The notes under the pieces are model-generated. The model did no database searches, was not told the DNA's origin, and was given only the letters and a program-made list of their open reading frames with translations. Positions 1 through 10,696 of a DNA stretch of 64,000 nt are shown piece after piece. A program made the position numbers and the translations under genes. This DNA is from Extensimonas soli (GTDB taxonomy: Bacteria > Pseudomonadota > Gammaproteobacteria > Burkholderiales > Burkholderiaceae_C). The stretch's first letter is position 1, and the number at the start of each line of letters is the position of its first letter. The stretch spans positions 24,001 through 88,000 of the forward strand of contig NZ_JARGEL010000021.1 of the NCBI RefSeq assembly GCF_029211265.1, read 5' to 3'.

Positions 1-72
1 GATGCCGACCACGGCGGCCTGCGGGTTGCTGGCGTCGATCCACTCGTGTTCGCGCGAAAACTTGATGCTCAT
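1..72 (-). CDS. gcvH: Glycine cleavage system H protein, N-terminal part
   Basis: Only the first 24 codons lie in the window; the gene continues past position 1. The reading MSIKFSREHEWIDA matches the conserved start of GcvH, the lipoyl carrier that shuttles the aminomethyl group between the P, T and L proteins of glycine cleavage. The ATG at 72 follows a GGAG ribosome-binding site about 9 bases upstream. It lies 79 bases downstream of gcvT on the same strand, so both are probably read from the riboswitch-controlled gcvT transcript. Confidence 0.9.
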   Translation of the reverse strand, partial: MSIKFSREHEWIDASNPQAAVVGI

Positions 73-151
73 GGCAATGGCTCCTGAAAAGGGAAAAGGG
101 AGGGTGAATGTAAACCGTGCGTGCGACCAAACTCCACGCCGACCCGGGCCT

Positions 152-1297
152 TCAGCCGCGGTAGTAGCGCGTGGGCACGAAGGGCATGGCGCTCACGCGC
201 ATGGGCACCGGCTTGCCGCGCACCATGGCGAAGACTTCAGTGCCCAAAGCGGCATAGTCGGGTTGCACGTAGCCCATCGCGATGGGTTGGTTCAGCGTGG
301 GGCTGAGCAGGCCGCTCGTGACTTCGCCGATCGCCTGGCCATCCATGTTTTCGAGCGGTGCATGCTCGCGCACGGGCACGCGCTCGGTCGCAACCAGGCC
401 CACGCGCTGGCGTGTGAGCGGCACGCGGCCGTCGAGCTGCGCGAGCACGCGCTCGGCGCCCGGAAAGCTGCCGGCTCGCGCGCCGCCCGTGCGCCGTACC
501 TTCTGGATTGCCCACTGCAGGCCCGCCTCGACGGGCGTGGTGTGCGTGTCGATGTCGTTGCCGTAAAGGCACAGGCCCGCTTCGAGCCGCAGCGAGTTGC
601 GGGCGCCAAGGCCAATCGGCTGCACTTCGGGCTGCGCGAGCAGCGCGCGCGCCAAGGTTTCGGCCTGCGCTGCCGGCAGCGAAATCTCGAAGCCGTCCTC
701 ACCCGTGTAGCCGCTGCGCGTGACGAAGCAGTCGCAGCCCGCGATGCGCACGTCCATGCCCGTCATGAACACGAGCTTTTGCACCTCGGGCGCGAGCCGC
801 GCGAGCGCGGCCGCGGCCTGCGGCCCCTGTAGCGCCAATAGGGCTTGTTCGGGCAGCGGCTGCACTGCGCAGCGCTGGCCGATCCGTGTCTGGATGTGCG
901 CGATGTCGCCTTCTTTGCACGCGCCGTTGACGATGACGAAGATGTCACTTTCGCGGCGCACGAACATCAGGTCGTCGATGATGCCGCCGGCCTCGTTGAG
1001 CAGTAGCCCGTAGCGCTGCCGGCCCACGGGCAGGTCGATGACATCGACAGGCATCAGGCTCTCGAAGGCTGCGGCCGCATCGGCGCCCACGAGGCGCAGC
1101 TGGCCCATGTGCGAGACGTCGAACAGCCCCACGGCGCTGCGCGTGTGTTTGTGTTCGGCGAGCAGTCCAGCCGGATACTGCACGGGCATGGAGTAGCCCG
1201 CAAAAGGCACCATGCGTGCGCCGAGCTCGAGGTGCAGGGCGTGCAGCGGTGTGGTGCGCAAGGCGGCGGTTTCGGTGGGGGCAGGGGTAGCGGGCAC
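152..1297 (-). CDS. gcvT: Aminomethyltransferase, glycine cleavage T protein
   Basis: Predicted 381-residue T protein, which releases ammonia from the aminomethyl-lipoyl H protein and transfers the C1 unit to tetrahydrofolate. The family pattern is visible throughout: LHALHLELGARMVPFAGY near the start, GLFDVSHMGQ, and a C-terminal GYV..DYA..GTEV region. The length is close to the usual 360-380. I chose GTG at 1297 because CTGGAG lies just upstream and an upstream ATG (1351) would place the start inside the second riboswitch aptamer region. gcvH follows on the same strand. Control is most likely by the tandem glycine riboswitch at 1364-1597, which raises expression when glycine is plentiful in known examples. 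Confidence 0.95.
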   Translation of the reverse strand: MPATPAPTETAALRTTPLHALHLELGARMVPFAGYSMPVQYPAGLLAEHKHTRSAVGLFDVSHMGQLRLVGADAAAAFESLMPVDVIDLPVGRQRYGLLLNEAGGIIDDLMFVRRESDIFVIVNGACKEGDIAHIQTRIGQRCAVQPLPEQALLALQGPQAAAALARLAPEVQKLVFMTGMDVRIAGCDCFVTRSGYTGEDGFEISLPAAQAETLARALLAQPEVQPIGLGARNSLRLEAGLCLYGNDIDTHTTPVEAGLQWAIQKVRRTGGARAGSFPGAERVLAQLDGRVPLTRQRVGLVATERVPVREHAPLENMDGQAIGEVTSGLLSPTLNQPIAMGYVQPDYAALGTEVFAMVRGKPVPMRVSAMPFVPTRYYRG

Positions 1298-1363
1298 GGA
1301 AATTCTCCAGAAGCAAAGTGAACCGTGGCCGGCCTCGCAAAGAGGGGCCACGGCGTTTGCCTG

Positions 1364-1597
1364 CTGTCCGCTTTACCTGAGAGATTCACCGCCTGCGCCG
1401 GCTGGGGGCGCGGCGTCGAGCGGTTTGCTCCTTCGGTGGATGGCCGCCGCCTGCGGGCGGGCAATCTCTCTCCAGCAAGGAAACGCCCGCATCGCTGCGG
1501 GCGCTTGCCAGTCCTTTTGCCTGAGCGTTCGGAGGGTTCCTGCGCCTTCGGCGGCATCTGCGGCTTGCATGCGCAAGGCGGCGGATGCGCTCTCCTG
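1364..1597 (-). promoter_or_regulatory. Tandem glycine riboswitch (two aptamers) upstream of gcvT
   Basis: Read on the minus strand, aptamer 1 runs from GGAGAG (1595-1590) through GCCGAAGG to CTCAGGCAAAAGGAC (1525-1511). Aptamer 2 runs from GGAGAGAT (1473-1466) through CCGAAGGAGC to CTCAGGTAAAGCGGAC (1381-1366). Both carry the GGAGAG and CTCAGG..AAAGNRGAC blocks typical of the glycine aptamer, joined by a GC-rich linker with an inverted repeat. The second aptamer ends about 70 bases before the gcvT GTG. Tandem aptamers before gcvT are well known in beta-proteobacteria. Whether it acts on transcription or translation is not evident, because I see no clear U-tract terminator before the gene. 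Confidence 0.93.
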
Positions 1598-1606
1598 ACG
1601 CCAAGG

Positions 1607-1633
1607 ATTCTAGCAGCCTGCCGGACTTTGGAA
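1607..1633 (-). promoter_or_regulatory. Candidate gcvT promoter spanning the MITE edge
   Basis: On the minus strand TAGAAT (1612-1607) lies 11 bases before the first riboswitch helix, where a -10 box would be expected. Its first three bases come from the CTAG at the end of the hairpin element, and the last three from host sequence. A weak -35-like TTCCAA (1633-1628) lies inside the element with a short 15-base spacer. The position fits well but the -35 match and spacing are poor. Confidence 0.35.
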
Positions 1634-1779
1634 TCGTCGGCTGCGAATGCACCGCAGCGGCCCATTTTTTTACCGTCTTCTTGCCCCATAGTCCCACTAT
1701 GGGGCGGCGAATCCGGCAAAAACTGACCTCGCTGGGGCCCATTCTCGCTATCGACGCCTAAAGTCCGACAGGCTGTTAG
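1610..1779. mobile_element. MITE-like hairpin element, copy 1
   Basis: About 170 bases bounded by CTAG (1610-1613) and TTAG (1776-1779). Its ends are inverted repeats reading CAGCCTGYCGGACTTT, and the centre is a CCCCATAG..CTATGGGG hairpin, so the whole unit folds on itself. The same unit recurs at 25623-25791 (same orientation), 46480-46648 (inverted) and from 63987 to the window edge. It encodes no protein. The flanking YTAG suggests a 4-bp target duplication, as made by IS5-subgroup transposases, but no such transposase is in the window. This copy is directly upstream of the gcvT riboswitch and 64 bases past the end of rpoD. Confidence 0.8.
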
Positions 1780-1842
1780 CAGCCGCGCCCGTTTCCCTCT
1801 GCCCTCCGTGGCGCGCTGCGCACGCTACGAAACTTTTCGCTC

Positions 1843-4227
<2,385 letters not shown>

Positions 4228-4973
4228 GAAAAAGACCTCGGAGTCGAAAAACAATCAGGATGGAGTCAAAGGTGAAGGCGCGTGCGGCACAAACAAGGAG
4301 ATCATCAGAGGTCGCGAAAGCCTGCCGCATCGAAACCGATGCGCCGCAGGCAATTCAGGTTGACTTGCACGAGTCCCAACAAAGCACACACCCCAACAAG
4401 CTCGGCGCAGCAATCGCTGCTTTTTTGCGGAAGTCACCACCCGTGTGCGCAGCAACGCGCGCTTTCGATGCAGCCAGCACAATGAATCCCAGCGAAGTCG
4501 GCAAAAAATACCGCCGCGCCGCACTTGCGACAAACGCTTTCAAAGCGGAGCACGCTGCTACAGCGGCAGGGCTCCAGGCCACGGGTGAGGGCAAGATGTC
4601 AGGGCGAACATTTGGTGTGCAGTCCTTGCGATAAGTGGGCCGCCAGTGGCTGTGCTGAGCATGTCGCGCTTTGTATCCTTGCGTGGGATGACAGGATGGT
4701 GCGCGCTGGCCTGGCTCGGAGGTGCTGCTGTCGCTCTTGCCGACGTAACCATACATTATAGCTGACGCGGATTTTTCAAGCTCGATTTCTGAGATTTGGT
4801 TCGTGCGGGACCTCCGAAGATGATGCCTTTGTTTCCCTGCGCTTCGCGGGACGCCTGAAGAAACAGGGGAGGAAGAAAATGCTCATCATTGCCATGCACC
4901 CATCGTTCCTTGTTGTAGCGATAGCGCAACATATCGGGCCGAAGCTGCTTTTGTGCCTGTTGCCAGGGCTTTC
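4228..4973. other. Gap between rpoD and ompA with no supported gene
   Basis: About 750 bases. Open frames exist on both strands (for example 4260-4634 plus and 4355-4756 minus), but their translations are compositionally odd, match nothing I know and lack ribosome-binding sites. On the minus strand TATAAT (4760-4755) could be a -10 box for a long-leader rpoD transcript, but no good -35 lies at the right distance. No tRNA fold was recognised. Confidence 0.4.
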
Positions 4974-5002
4974 ATGACAGCACCAGGGTGGTGACGTATG
5001 GC
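4974..5002 (+). promoter_or_regulatory. Candidate ompA promoter
   Basis: ATGACA (4974-4979), a 17-base spacer, then TATGGC (4997-5002). The fit to a sigma-70 promoter is moderate. The transcript would carry a ~100-base leader ending in the hairpin at 5068-5089. Confidence 0.3.
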
Positions 5003-5067
5003 ACAATGAACGCAGCGTTTTGGTGGTGCTCATCAAGGACGTCCCATAGTTCCTATTTCCTATATCT

Positions 5068-5089
5068 CGCAGCATGGCTGCGGTTTTTT
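5068..5089 (+). terminator. Hairpin with T-tract in the ompA leader
   Basis: CGCAGC-ATG-GCTGCG (5068-5082) followed by G and six T. This has the form of a small intrinsic terminator and ends only 4 bases before the ompA Shine-Dalgarno (AAAGAGGAG). It could be an attenuator, the end of a short upstream RNA, or an accidental hairpin. Confidence 0.45.
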
Positions 5090-5106
5090 CCCTAAAGAGG
5101 AGAATC

Positions 5107-5742
5107 ATGAAGAAACTGAACAAAGTAGCAATATTGTTTGCCTCTGCAGCGTTGGCGACCGCCGTGAGCGCTCAATCCTCGGACAACTGGAAGAACGGCA
5201 CGGGCGAGTTGGTGTGGAAGAACGGCACGAACGAGTTGTGCTGGCGTGATGCCAACTGGACGCCTGCCACGGCAGACGCGCGGTGCGATGGTGCTCTGAA
5301 GCCCAAGGAGGCTGTGGCAGCAGCGCCTGCCGCAGCGCCTGCCGCCACCCCGGCACCCGCTCCCACGCCTGCTCCGGTGGCTGCTTCCAAGGTCACGTAC
5401 GCAGCTGATGCGTTCTTTGACTTCGACAAGGCCGTTCTGAAGCCCGCAGGCAAGGCCAAGCTCGACGATCTGGTTTCCAAGATCAAGGACATCAACCTCG
5501 AGGTGGTCATCGCCGTTGGACATACCGACTGGACGGGTCCGGACGCCTACAACCAAAAGCTCTCGGTGCGTCGTGCCGAGGCTGTGAAGGCTTATCTGGT
5601 TTCCAAGGGTGTTGACAAGAGCCGCATCTACACCGAAGGCAAGGGTGAGAAGCAGCCTATCGCCGACAACCGCACCAAGGAAGGCCGCGCCAAGAACCGT
5701 CGCGTGGAAATCGAAGTCGTGGGTACCCGCGCCGCTCAGTGA
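5107..5742 (+). CDS. OmpA-family outer membrane / peptidoglycan-binding protein
   Basis: Predicted 211 residues. A signal peptide covers roughly residues 1-21 (MKKLNKVAILFASAALATA..SAQ). It is followed by a short segment with an internal near-repeat (WKNGTGELVW, then WKNGTNELCW), an Ala/Pro hinge near residues 75-98, and an OmpA C-terminal domain (FFDFDKAVLKP, GHTDWTGPDAYN, LSVRRAEAVKAYL, AKNRRVEIEV). The last part holds the Asp and Arg that grip the diaminopimelate of peptidoglycan. There is no 8-strand barrel, so it is a short OmpA-like protein rather than classical OmpA. The start ATG has a strong GAGGAG site 5 bases upstream, and the longer frame from 5074 lacks one. An intrinsic terminator follows the stop. 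Confidence 0.9.
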   Translation: MKKLNKVAILFASAALATAVSAQSSDNWKNGTGELVWKNGTNELCWRDANWTPATADARCDGALKPKEAVAAAPAAAPAATPAPAPTPAPVAASKVTYAADAFFDFDKAVLKPAGKAKLDDLVSKIKDINLEVVIAVGHTDWTGPDAYNQKLSVRRAEAVKAYLVSKGVDKSRIYTEGKGEKQPIADNRTKEGRAKNRRVEIEVVGTRAAQ

Positions 5743-5763
5743 GCGTTTTTCGATAGCCTCGAA

Positions 5764-5790
5764 AAAAGCCCCTGAAAAGGGGCTTTTTTT
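5764..5790 (+). terminator. Intrinsic terminator after the OmpA-family gene
   Basis: AAGCCCCT-GAAA-AGGGGCTT followed by a T-tract, starting about 22 bases after the stop codon. It is nearly symmetric, with A residues on its left side, so it may also serve the opposite-strand gene ending at 5863. Confidence 0.9.
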
Positions 5791-5862
5791 ATGCCTCTAA
5801 AAAGCTATCGGGCTTTTTGGCTCAGGGGACGAAGTGGAGCTCGTCCCCTGGGTATGAGATTT

Positions 5863-6648
5863 TTATTCGACCTTGGCTTTGGTGCGCAATTCCTCTTGGA
5901 ATTTGCCCAGTTTTTGTTGCTGTAGCTGCTGTGCAATTTGGGGCTTGATGTCTTCGAGCTTGGGCAACTGGGCTTCGCGCACGTCGTCGAGGCGGATCAC
6001 ATGCCAGCCAAACTGCGTCTTCACTGGGGTTTCGGTCATCTTGCCCTTGTTCAGCTTGACCAGTGCTTCGGTGAATTCACCCACATAGCTCGACGGATTG
6101 GCCCAGTCCAGACTGCCACCGCGAGCGGCCGAGCCGGGGTCTTTGGACTGCTTTTTGGCGATGTCTTCGAACTTGGCCCCTTTTTTGATCGCGGCGATGA
6201 TGGCCTTGGCGTCCGTTTCCTTTTCCACGAGGATGTGGCTGGCCTTGTATTCCTTGCCGGTGTTCGCTGCCACAAATTTGTCGTATTCGGCCTTGATTTC
6301 GGCGTCGGTTACCGGATTCTTCTTCTGGTAATCAGCAAACAATTCACGAATCAAGATGGATTGGCGCGCCAAGTCCATTTGCGTCTTGAAGTCCTGTGAG
6401 GCGTCGAGGCCGCGTTTTTGCGCTTCCTGCATGAAGATCTCGCGCGCGATGACTTCTTCTTTGATCTGGTTTTCGAGCTCGGGGGTGATGGGGCGGCCTG
6501 CGCGCTCGAATTGTTGCTTGAATACCTCCACGCGCTCCTTGGGCACGGGCTTGCCATTGACGATGGCGATGTTTTGCGCAGTAACAGGCAGCGCCGCGGT
6601 GCTGAGCACGACAGCGGCCACGAGGCCAGACAGGAGATTTTTCTTCAT
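5863..6648 (-). CDS. Periplasmic parvulin-type peptidyl-prolyl isomerase
   Basis: Predicted 261 residues. A signal peptide (MKKNLLSGLVAAVVLS..ALPVTA) leads into a SurA-like N-terminal helical part. A parvulin rotamase domain follows at about residues 130-225, seen in YKASHILVEKE, SKDPGSAARGGSLDW and TQFGWHVIRLDD. Such proteins catalyse cis-trans isomerisation of prolyl bonds and help outer-membrane proteins fold. The ATG at 6648 is preferred over the longer frame (6729), whose extra residues are Phe-rich and precede a clear signal peptide. It lies 77 bases downstream of bolA on the same strand. The C-terminus is Gln/Lys-rich. Confidence 0.9.
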   Translation of the reverse strand: MKKNLLSGLVAAVVLSTAALPVTAQNIAIVNGKPVPKERVEVFKQQFERAGRPITPELENQIKEEVIAREIFMQEAQKRGLDASQDFKTQMDLARQSILIRELFADYQKKNPVTDAEIKAEYDKFVAANTGKEYKASHILVEKETDAKAIIAAIKKGAKFEDIAKKQSKDPGSAARGGSLDWANPSSYVGEFTEALVKLNKGKMTETPVKTQFGWHVIRLDDVREAQLPKLEDIKPQIAQQLQQQKLGKFQEELRTKAKVE

Positions 6649-6725
6649 GGGAGGTCCAAATAATGATGGGAACGCTGGCAATATGCCAGCAAAAAAACGC
6701 CAAAAGCGTCCAAAAAAGCGAAAGA

Positions 6726-6995
6726 TCAAAGAATCTCTATGGCCAGGGCGTGCAGACCCTGTGTCATGAAATTCTGCAGAGCATCATACACAAGCCGGTG
6801 CTGCGTCACGCGGCTTTTCCCGGCGAACACGGGCGCCGCAATGCGCACGCGAAAGTGCGTACCTGTGCCGCTGGCATTTGCGCCGGCATGGCCCGCGTGC
6901 GCGGCGCTCTCGTCGATCACTTCGAGGTGGGTCGGATCAAGTTTGCTGCGTAGGCACTCGGCCAAGGCTTGTGCCGTGGGGACTATGGTTTGCAT
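6726..6995 (-). CDS. bolA: BolA-family protein
   Basis: Predicted 89 residues, the usual BolA length. The core shows the KLDPTHLEVIDESAAHAGH pattern and an HFRV..I..FAGKSRVTQHRLVYDAL helix-turn-strand, the BolA fold that binds monothiol glutaredoxins with an Fe-S cluster through His and Cys/His ligands. Members influence iron-sulfur trafficking and cell shape. The ATG at 6995 gives the conserved start; a longer frame reaches 7043 inside yciB. It starts 7 bases after the yciB stop, so the two are likely co-transcribed. Confidence 0.88.
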   Translation of the reverse strand: MQTIVPTAQALAECLRSKLDPTHLEVIDESAAHAGHAGANASGTGTHFRVRIAAPVFAGKSRVTQHRLVYDALQNFMTQGLHALAIEIL

Positions 6996-7002
6996 CGTGG
7001 GC

Positions 7003-7557
7003 TCATGCCTTGGGGCTATCGGTGCCCGTGGGTTCTTTGACAAAACGGCTCAGATAGAAAGCCTGGCCGAGTGCAAACAAAAACATCAGCCCCAGCCCAC
7101 CAAAGAGCTTGAAGTTGACCCAGATGCTGGTGTCGAAGTGGTAGGCGACCCAGAGGTTCAATGCCCCCATGCAGCCGAAAAATGCGGCCCAGGCCCAGTT
7201 CATGGTGCGCCAGACCGGGGTGGGCAACTCGAGCTGACTGCCCAGCAGCCACTGCAGCAGGTTTTTGCGAAAAAGAATCTGGCCGAGCAGCAGCGCACCA
7301 CCCATGAACCAGTAGAGCGCAGTGGGTTTCCACTTGATGAAGGCCTCGTTGTGTGCGAGCAGCGTCGCGCCGCCGAACAGCACGATGATGCCCAGGTTGA
7401 CCCATTGCATGGGCTCGATTTTGCCGTGGCGCCAGCGCAGGTAGGCGATTTGCAGCACGGTCGCAGCGATGGCGACGGCCGTGGCCGTGAAAATGCCCCA
7501 GAGCTTGAAAGCGCCGAAAAACAGGAAGATAGGAAAGAAGTCGATCAAAAGTTTCAT
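7003..7557 (-). CDS. yciB: Inner membrane septation protein YciB (IspZ family)
   Basis: Predicted 184 residues with about five hydrophobic membrane segments and the family pattern MKLLIDFFPIFLFF..F at the N-terminus, KWKPTALYWFMGGALL in the middle and FDTSIWVNFKLFGGLGLMFLFALGQAFYLSRF near the end (segments of one helix pair). YciB proteins sit in the inner membrane and have been linked to septation and envelope synthesis. The second in-frame ATG (7557) is chosen because it yields the conserved start. It lies between msrB (33 bases upstream) and bolA (7 bases downstream) on the same strand. Confidence 0.9.
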   Translation of the reverse strand: MKLLIDFFPIFLFFGAFKLWGIFTATAVAIAATVLQIAYLRWRHGKIEPMQWVNLGIIVLFGGATLLAHNEAFIKWKPTALYWFMGGALLLGQILFRKNLLQWLLGSQLELPTPVWRTMNWAWAAFFGCMGALNLWVAYHFDTSIWVNFKLFGGLGLMFLFALGQAFYLSRFVKEPTGTDSPKA

Positions 7558-7590
7558 GGTGTCCACAGCGTTTGGCCGTGCAAGTTTCGC

Positions 7591-8028
7591 TCAGTTATTG
7601 TCGGATTCCTTCCGGGAGGCATTATCGGCGTCGAAGTCGAGCGCGGCCGAGTTCATGCAGTAGCGCAGACCGGTTGGCGCAGGGCCGTCTTCGAATACAT
7701 GCCCCAAATGAGCACCGCATTGTGCACACAAGGTCTCGGCGCGTACCATGCCGTGGCTGCGGTCGGTGCGCTCGACGATGGCGCCGGGCACGGCTTGCCA
7801 AAAGCTCGGCCAGCCGCAGCCGGCGTCGAATTTGGTGGCGGAATCGAACAACTTGGTCCCGCAGCAGATGCAGTGGTAGCTGCCATCGGCCCAATGCGCC
7901 TCGTACTTGCCTGTGAACGGGCGCTCGGTGGCCGCATGGCGCGTGACTTCGAAGGCGAGCGGCTCGGCGCCTTTTTGCGCGAGCAGCGCGCGCCACTCGG
8001 CCTCGGTTTTCTGGATCGGGAAGCTCAT
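7591..8028 (-). CDS. msrB: Peptide methionine-(R)-sulfoxide reductase
   Basis: Predicted 145 residues. The four zinc-binding cysteines appear as CICCGTKLF and [12 protein letters not shown], and the catalytic cysteine as [11 protein letters not shown] near the C-terminus. GCGWPSFW and [10 protein letters not shown] are family signatures. MsrB reduces methionine-R-sulfoxide in proteins. The ATG at 8028 overlaps the selO stop codon by 4 bases (ATGA), so translation of msrB is probably coupled to selO. This pairing of two redox-linked genes supports a shared oxidative-stress role. Confidence 0.95.
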   Translation of the reverse strand: MSFPIQKTEAEWRALLAQKGAEPLAFEVTRHAATERPFTGKYEAHWADGSYHCICCGTKLFDSATKFDAGCGWPSFWQAVPGAIVERTDRSHGMVRAETLCAQCGAHLGHVFEDGPAPTGLRYCMNSAALDFDADNASRKESDNN

Positions 8029-9551
8029 GAGGAACAACTGATGGTGATGGATGCGGCCCAGTCGGGCGGGAAGTCGGCCCAGGCTTCGTGGCCTGGGTGC
8101 TCGGCGAAGGGATTTTCGAGCAGCGTCTGCAGGGTGTGCAAAGGGGTGAAGTCGCCTTGCTGGGCGGCGCGGATGACCTGCTCCGCCAGGTGGTTGCGCA
8201 GCACGAACTTGGGGTTGGTATTGAGCATCAAATCGGCTGCTTGTGCTTGATCTACCTGCGCTAGCAGCTCTTGGTATGAGAGCAGCCAGCGCTCCCAGCC
8301 GCTGCGCTCGGCAAACAAGGCGCCTACGGGTGCGAAGTCGCCGCTGGCGACAGCGTGCGACAGACGCCGCCAGAAAATCGGGTAATCGACGCGCTGGGCC
8401 GCGAGCAGCTGCAGCAACTGGCCGACGAGCGCAGCCAGATCCGGATTGCCGTCAGGCGCACCCGCACCCGCATCTGCGCTCAGCCCCAGCTTGTCTTCCA
8501 TGCGACGCAGGAATTCGCGCGTGAACGTGGGCTGAAAGTTCTGCAGCGCCGCGACGGCTTGGCCCTCGTCTGCAAGCAATGGCAGCAGGGCCTGTGCGAG
8601 GCAGCCTAAATTCCAATGGGCGATGGCGGGCTGGCGGTGAAAGGCATAGCGGCCTGCGGTGTCGCTGTGGTTGCAGACGTGGCCGGGGTCGAAGTGGTCG
8701 AGAAACTGGAACGGGCCGTAGTCCAGCGTCAGGCCCAGGATGCTCATGTTGTCGGTATTCATCACGCCATGGCAAAAGCCCACGGCCTGCCAGTGCGCAA
8801 GCAGCGCCGCCGTGCGCTCGCTCACGGCGCGCAGCAACGCCGCGTAAGTCTGTGCGGATGTGTGCGCGGGCGCGCGGCACTCCGGGTAATGGCGCGCGAT
8901 CACGTGGTCGGCGAGGGCGCGCAAGGGTTCGTAACGCGCTTGCTGCAGTCCTTGGGCACAGAAGTGCTCGAAGTGCCCGAAGCGCACGAAGCTCGGCGCC
9001 ACGCGCGTGAGCACGGCGGCGGTTTCCACCGTCTCGCGGCGCACGGGTGCGGGCGAGCCCGTGAGGCACAGCGCCCGTGTGGTCGGAATGCCCAGGCCGT
9101 GCATGGCTTCGCTGCACAAGAATTCGCGGATGCTCGAGCGCAGCACGGCGCGGCCGTCGCCCATGCGCGAGTACGGCGTGCGCCCCGCGCCCTTGAGCTG
9201 CACTTCGAGCCCTTGTGCGCTTTCGCCGAGCAGCAGCGCGCGCCCGTCGCCGAGCTGGCCGGCCCAGACGCCGAACTGGTGTCCGCTGTATGCCGTGGCG
9301 AGCGTGGGCATTTCCGTAGGAGCCCGGTTGCCGCTCAACATCTGCAGCGTGGTGTCGTCGCGCCAGGTTTCGGCGTCCAGCCCCAGCAGGCGCGCGACTT
9401 GGGCGCTGGAGGCTACCCAGTAGGGCGCGGGCAGCGGTGTGGGCGCCTGTGCGGCATAAAAGCCCGGGCCGAGCGCGGCAAAACCAGGTGCGCGCAGCGC
9501 GAGCGGGTCGGCTGCTGCGTCAGCGTGGGCGAAGGCTTGGATGGCAGACAT
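8025..9551 (-). CDS. selO: SelO/YdiU-family protein adenylyltransferase
   Basis: Predicted 508 residues, a pseudokinase-fold enzyme that transfers AMP from ATP to protein side chains. Conserved blocks are [36 protein letters not shown] (N-lobe), the catalytic loop [11 protein letters not shown], and LDYGPF with its metal-binding Asp. The C-terminus reads SCSS rather than the selenocysteine/cysteine seen in some members; a Cys is present two residues before the last pair. The start at 9551 gives the usual N-terminus. The segment [14 protein letters not shown] near residue 435 coincides with a copy of the dispersed palindromic repeat (8226-8276). msrB overlaps downstream. Confidence 0.93.
   Translation of the reverse strand: MSAIQAFAHADAAADPLALRAPGFAALGPGFYAAQAPTPLPAPYWVASSAQVARLLGLDAETWRDDTTLQMLSGNRAPTEMPTLATAYSGHQFGVWAGQLGDGRALLLGESAQGLEVQLKGAGRTPYSRMGDGRAVLRSSIREFLCSEAMHGLGIPTTRALCLTGSPAPVRRETVETAAVLTRVAPSFVRFGHFEHFCAQGLQQARYEPLRALADHVIARHYPECRAPAHTSAQTYAALLRAVSERTAALLAHWQAVGFCHGVMNTDNMSILGLTLDYGPFQFLDHFDPGHVCNHSDTAGRYAFHRQPAIAHWNLGCLAQALLPLLADEGQAVAALQNFQPTFTREFLRRMEDKLGLSADAGAGAPDGNPDLAALVGQLLQLLAAQRVDYPIFWRRLSHAVASGDFAPVGALFAERSGWERWLLSYQELLAQVDQAQAADLMLNTNPKFVLRNHLAEQVIRAAQQGDFTPLHTLQTLLENPFAEHPGHEAWADFPPDWAASITISCSS
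8226..8276. repeat. Palindromic repeat inside selO
   Basis: Matches the dispersed repeat by head GGCTGCTTGTGC (consensus GGCCTCTAGCGC, 8 of 12), a 10-base spacer and tail TGCGCTAGCAGCT (consensus AGCGCTNGNAGCT). Read in the selO frame it gives [11 protein letters not shown]. It keeps the gene in frame. Confidence 0.5.
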
Positions 9552-9634
9552 GGCGCAGATTGTGGCGCAGCCGCCATGTCCCTGCTTCATGTTGGGACGG
9601 TCGAGACAAAAGGCCCGGGGTCTTTGAAAGGCTA

Positions 9635-10681
9635 TCAGAACAATTCGACGTCGTCGTGCGCGACCTTGGCTTGCAGCAGCCCCTGTGCGACGAGATCATC
9701 GTAGTAGTGAACCTGGTTGCGCCCGTGTTCCTTGGCGTAATAAAGCGCCTGGTCGGCCAGGCCCAGCACCTCGACGGGCGCGCCTTTGTCTGCGCCGACG
9801 AAGCCTATGCTCACGGTGATGTGGCCCACCTGCGGGAAGGTGTGATCCTGCACCGCGCCGCGAAAGCGCTCAAGCACCTTGCGCGCCGTGGGGAGTGTGG
9901 CCGAGCGCAGCAGCACGACGAACTCCTCGCCACCGAAGCGGAAAATCTGGTCTTCGCTGCGAAAGGACTTGCGCAGCAGGTTGGCTATGAGGATCAGCAC
10001 CTCGTCGCCGAACAGGTGGCCGAAACGGTCGTTGATCTGCTTGAAGTTGTCGATGTCTACGAGTGCCAGCCATTGCTGCAAGGGTTCGGATTCGTCCTCG
10101 TCGGGCAATGTAGAACACAGGGGTGTCAGGCCGGAGTCGCCCGGCAGCTGCGGCGCGTTGAGCTGGGAAAACTGCTCGTCGAAAGTCTTGCGATTGAGCA
10201 GGCCCGTGAGGGCGTCGCGCTCGCTGTATTCGAGCAGGCTTTGGTAATTTTTGTAGACCTGAAAGATGCCTTTGACGACGTCGAGGCTGTGCGCGGAAAA
10301 GGGGCGCGAGCGCGTAATCTCGAGGCAGGTGGCAACCTTGTCCTGCATCCATACCGGCAGCCAGAGCGTGTACGAGCCGCGGCGCAGCGAGGCCATGGCG
10401 CTGTCGCAGTGGTTCGCAATGCAGTCGTTGAGCGCGGGGTAGTGCGCCAGCGGCTCGCGCCGCGGGTCGGTGCTGGCTTGGCTGCGGGTCGAGACGAATT
10501 TGCCGTTTGCCAGCCAGGTGCGCGGGCGCAGGCTGGGCACGCCGGCGTCGTTGAAAATTTCCAGCGCGCGCACATCGTTGACGCTGCTGAGCTTCTGCAG
10601 GGTGGAAAGCACCGAGACTTCCAGCCGCACGTGGTCGCGGTGCGTGGTCATGTCGGCAAGGTTTTGCAGAATCGGCTTCAT
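9635..10681 (-). CDS. Diguanylate cyclase (GGDEF), soluble
   Basis: Predicted 348 residues. An N-terminal region of about 150 residues resembles no domain I can name with certainty and may be GAF-like. A GGDEF domain follows, with [36 protein letters not shown] and the active-site loop [13 protein letters not shown] complete inhibitory I-site, RSED, precedes GGEEF by five residues, so product inhibition is expected. No membrane segment is visible. It would make cyclic di-GMP from two GTP in the cytoplasm. It lies 15 bases downstream of trmB on the same strand, possibly as a tail gene of that transcript. Confidence 0.9.
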   Translation of the reverse strand: MKPILQNLADMTTHRDHVRLEVSVLSTLQKLSSVNDVRALEIFNDAGVPSLRPRTWLANGKFVSTRSQASTDPRREPLAHYPALNDCIANHCDSAMASLRRGSYTLWLPVWMQDKVATCLEITRSRPFSAHSLDVVKGIFQVYKNYQSLLEYSERDALTGLLNRKTFDEQFSQLNAPQLPGDSGLTPLCSTLPDEDESEPLQQWLALVDIDNFKQINDRFGHLFGDEVLILIANLLRKSFRSEDQIFRFGGEEFVVLLRSATLPTARKVLERFRGAVQDHTFPQVGHITVSIGFVGADKGAPVEVLGLADQALYYAKEHGRNQVHYYDDLVAQGLLQAKVAHDDVELF

Positions 10682-10696
10682 GATGGAAAGAATCTC

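Noticed and set aside
4260-4756. Open frames of 120-133 codons on both strands between rpoD and ompA.
   Set aside because: No ribosome-binding sites, odd composition, no family resemblance, and they overlap each other.
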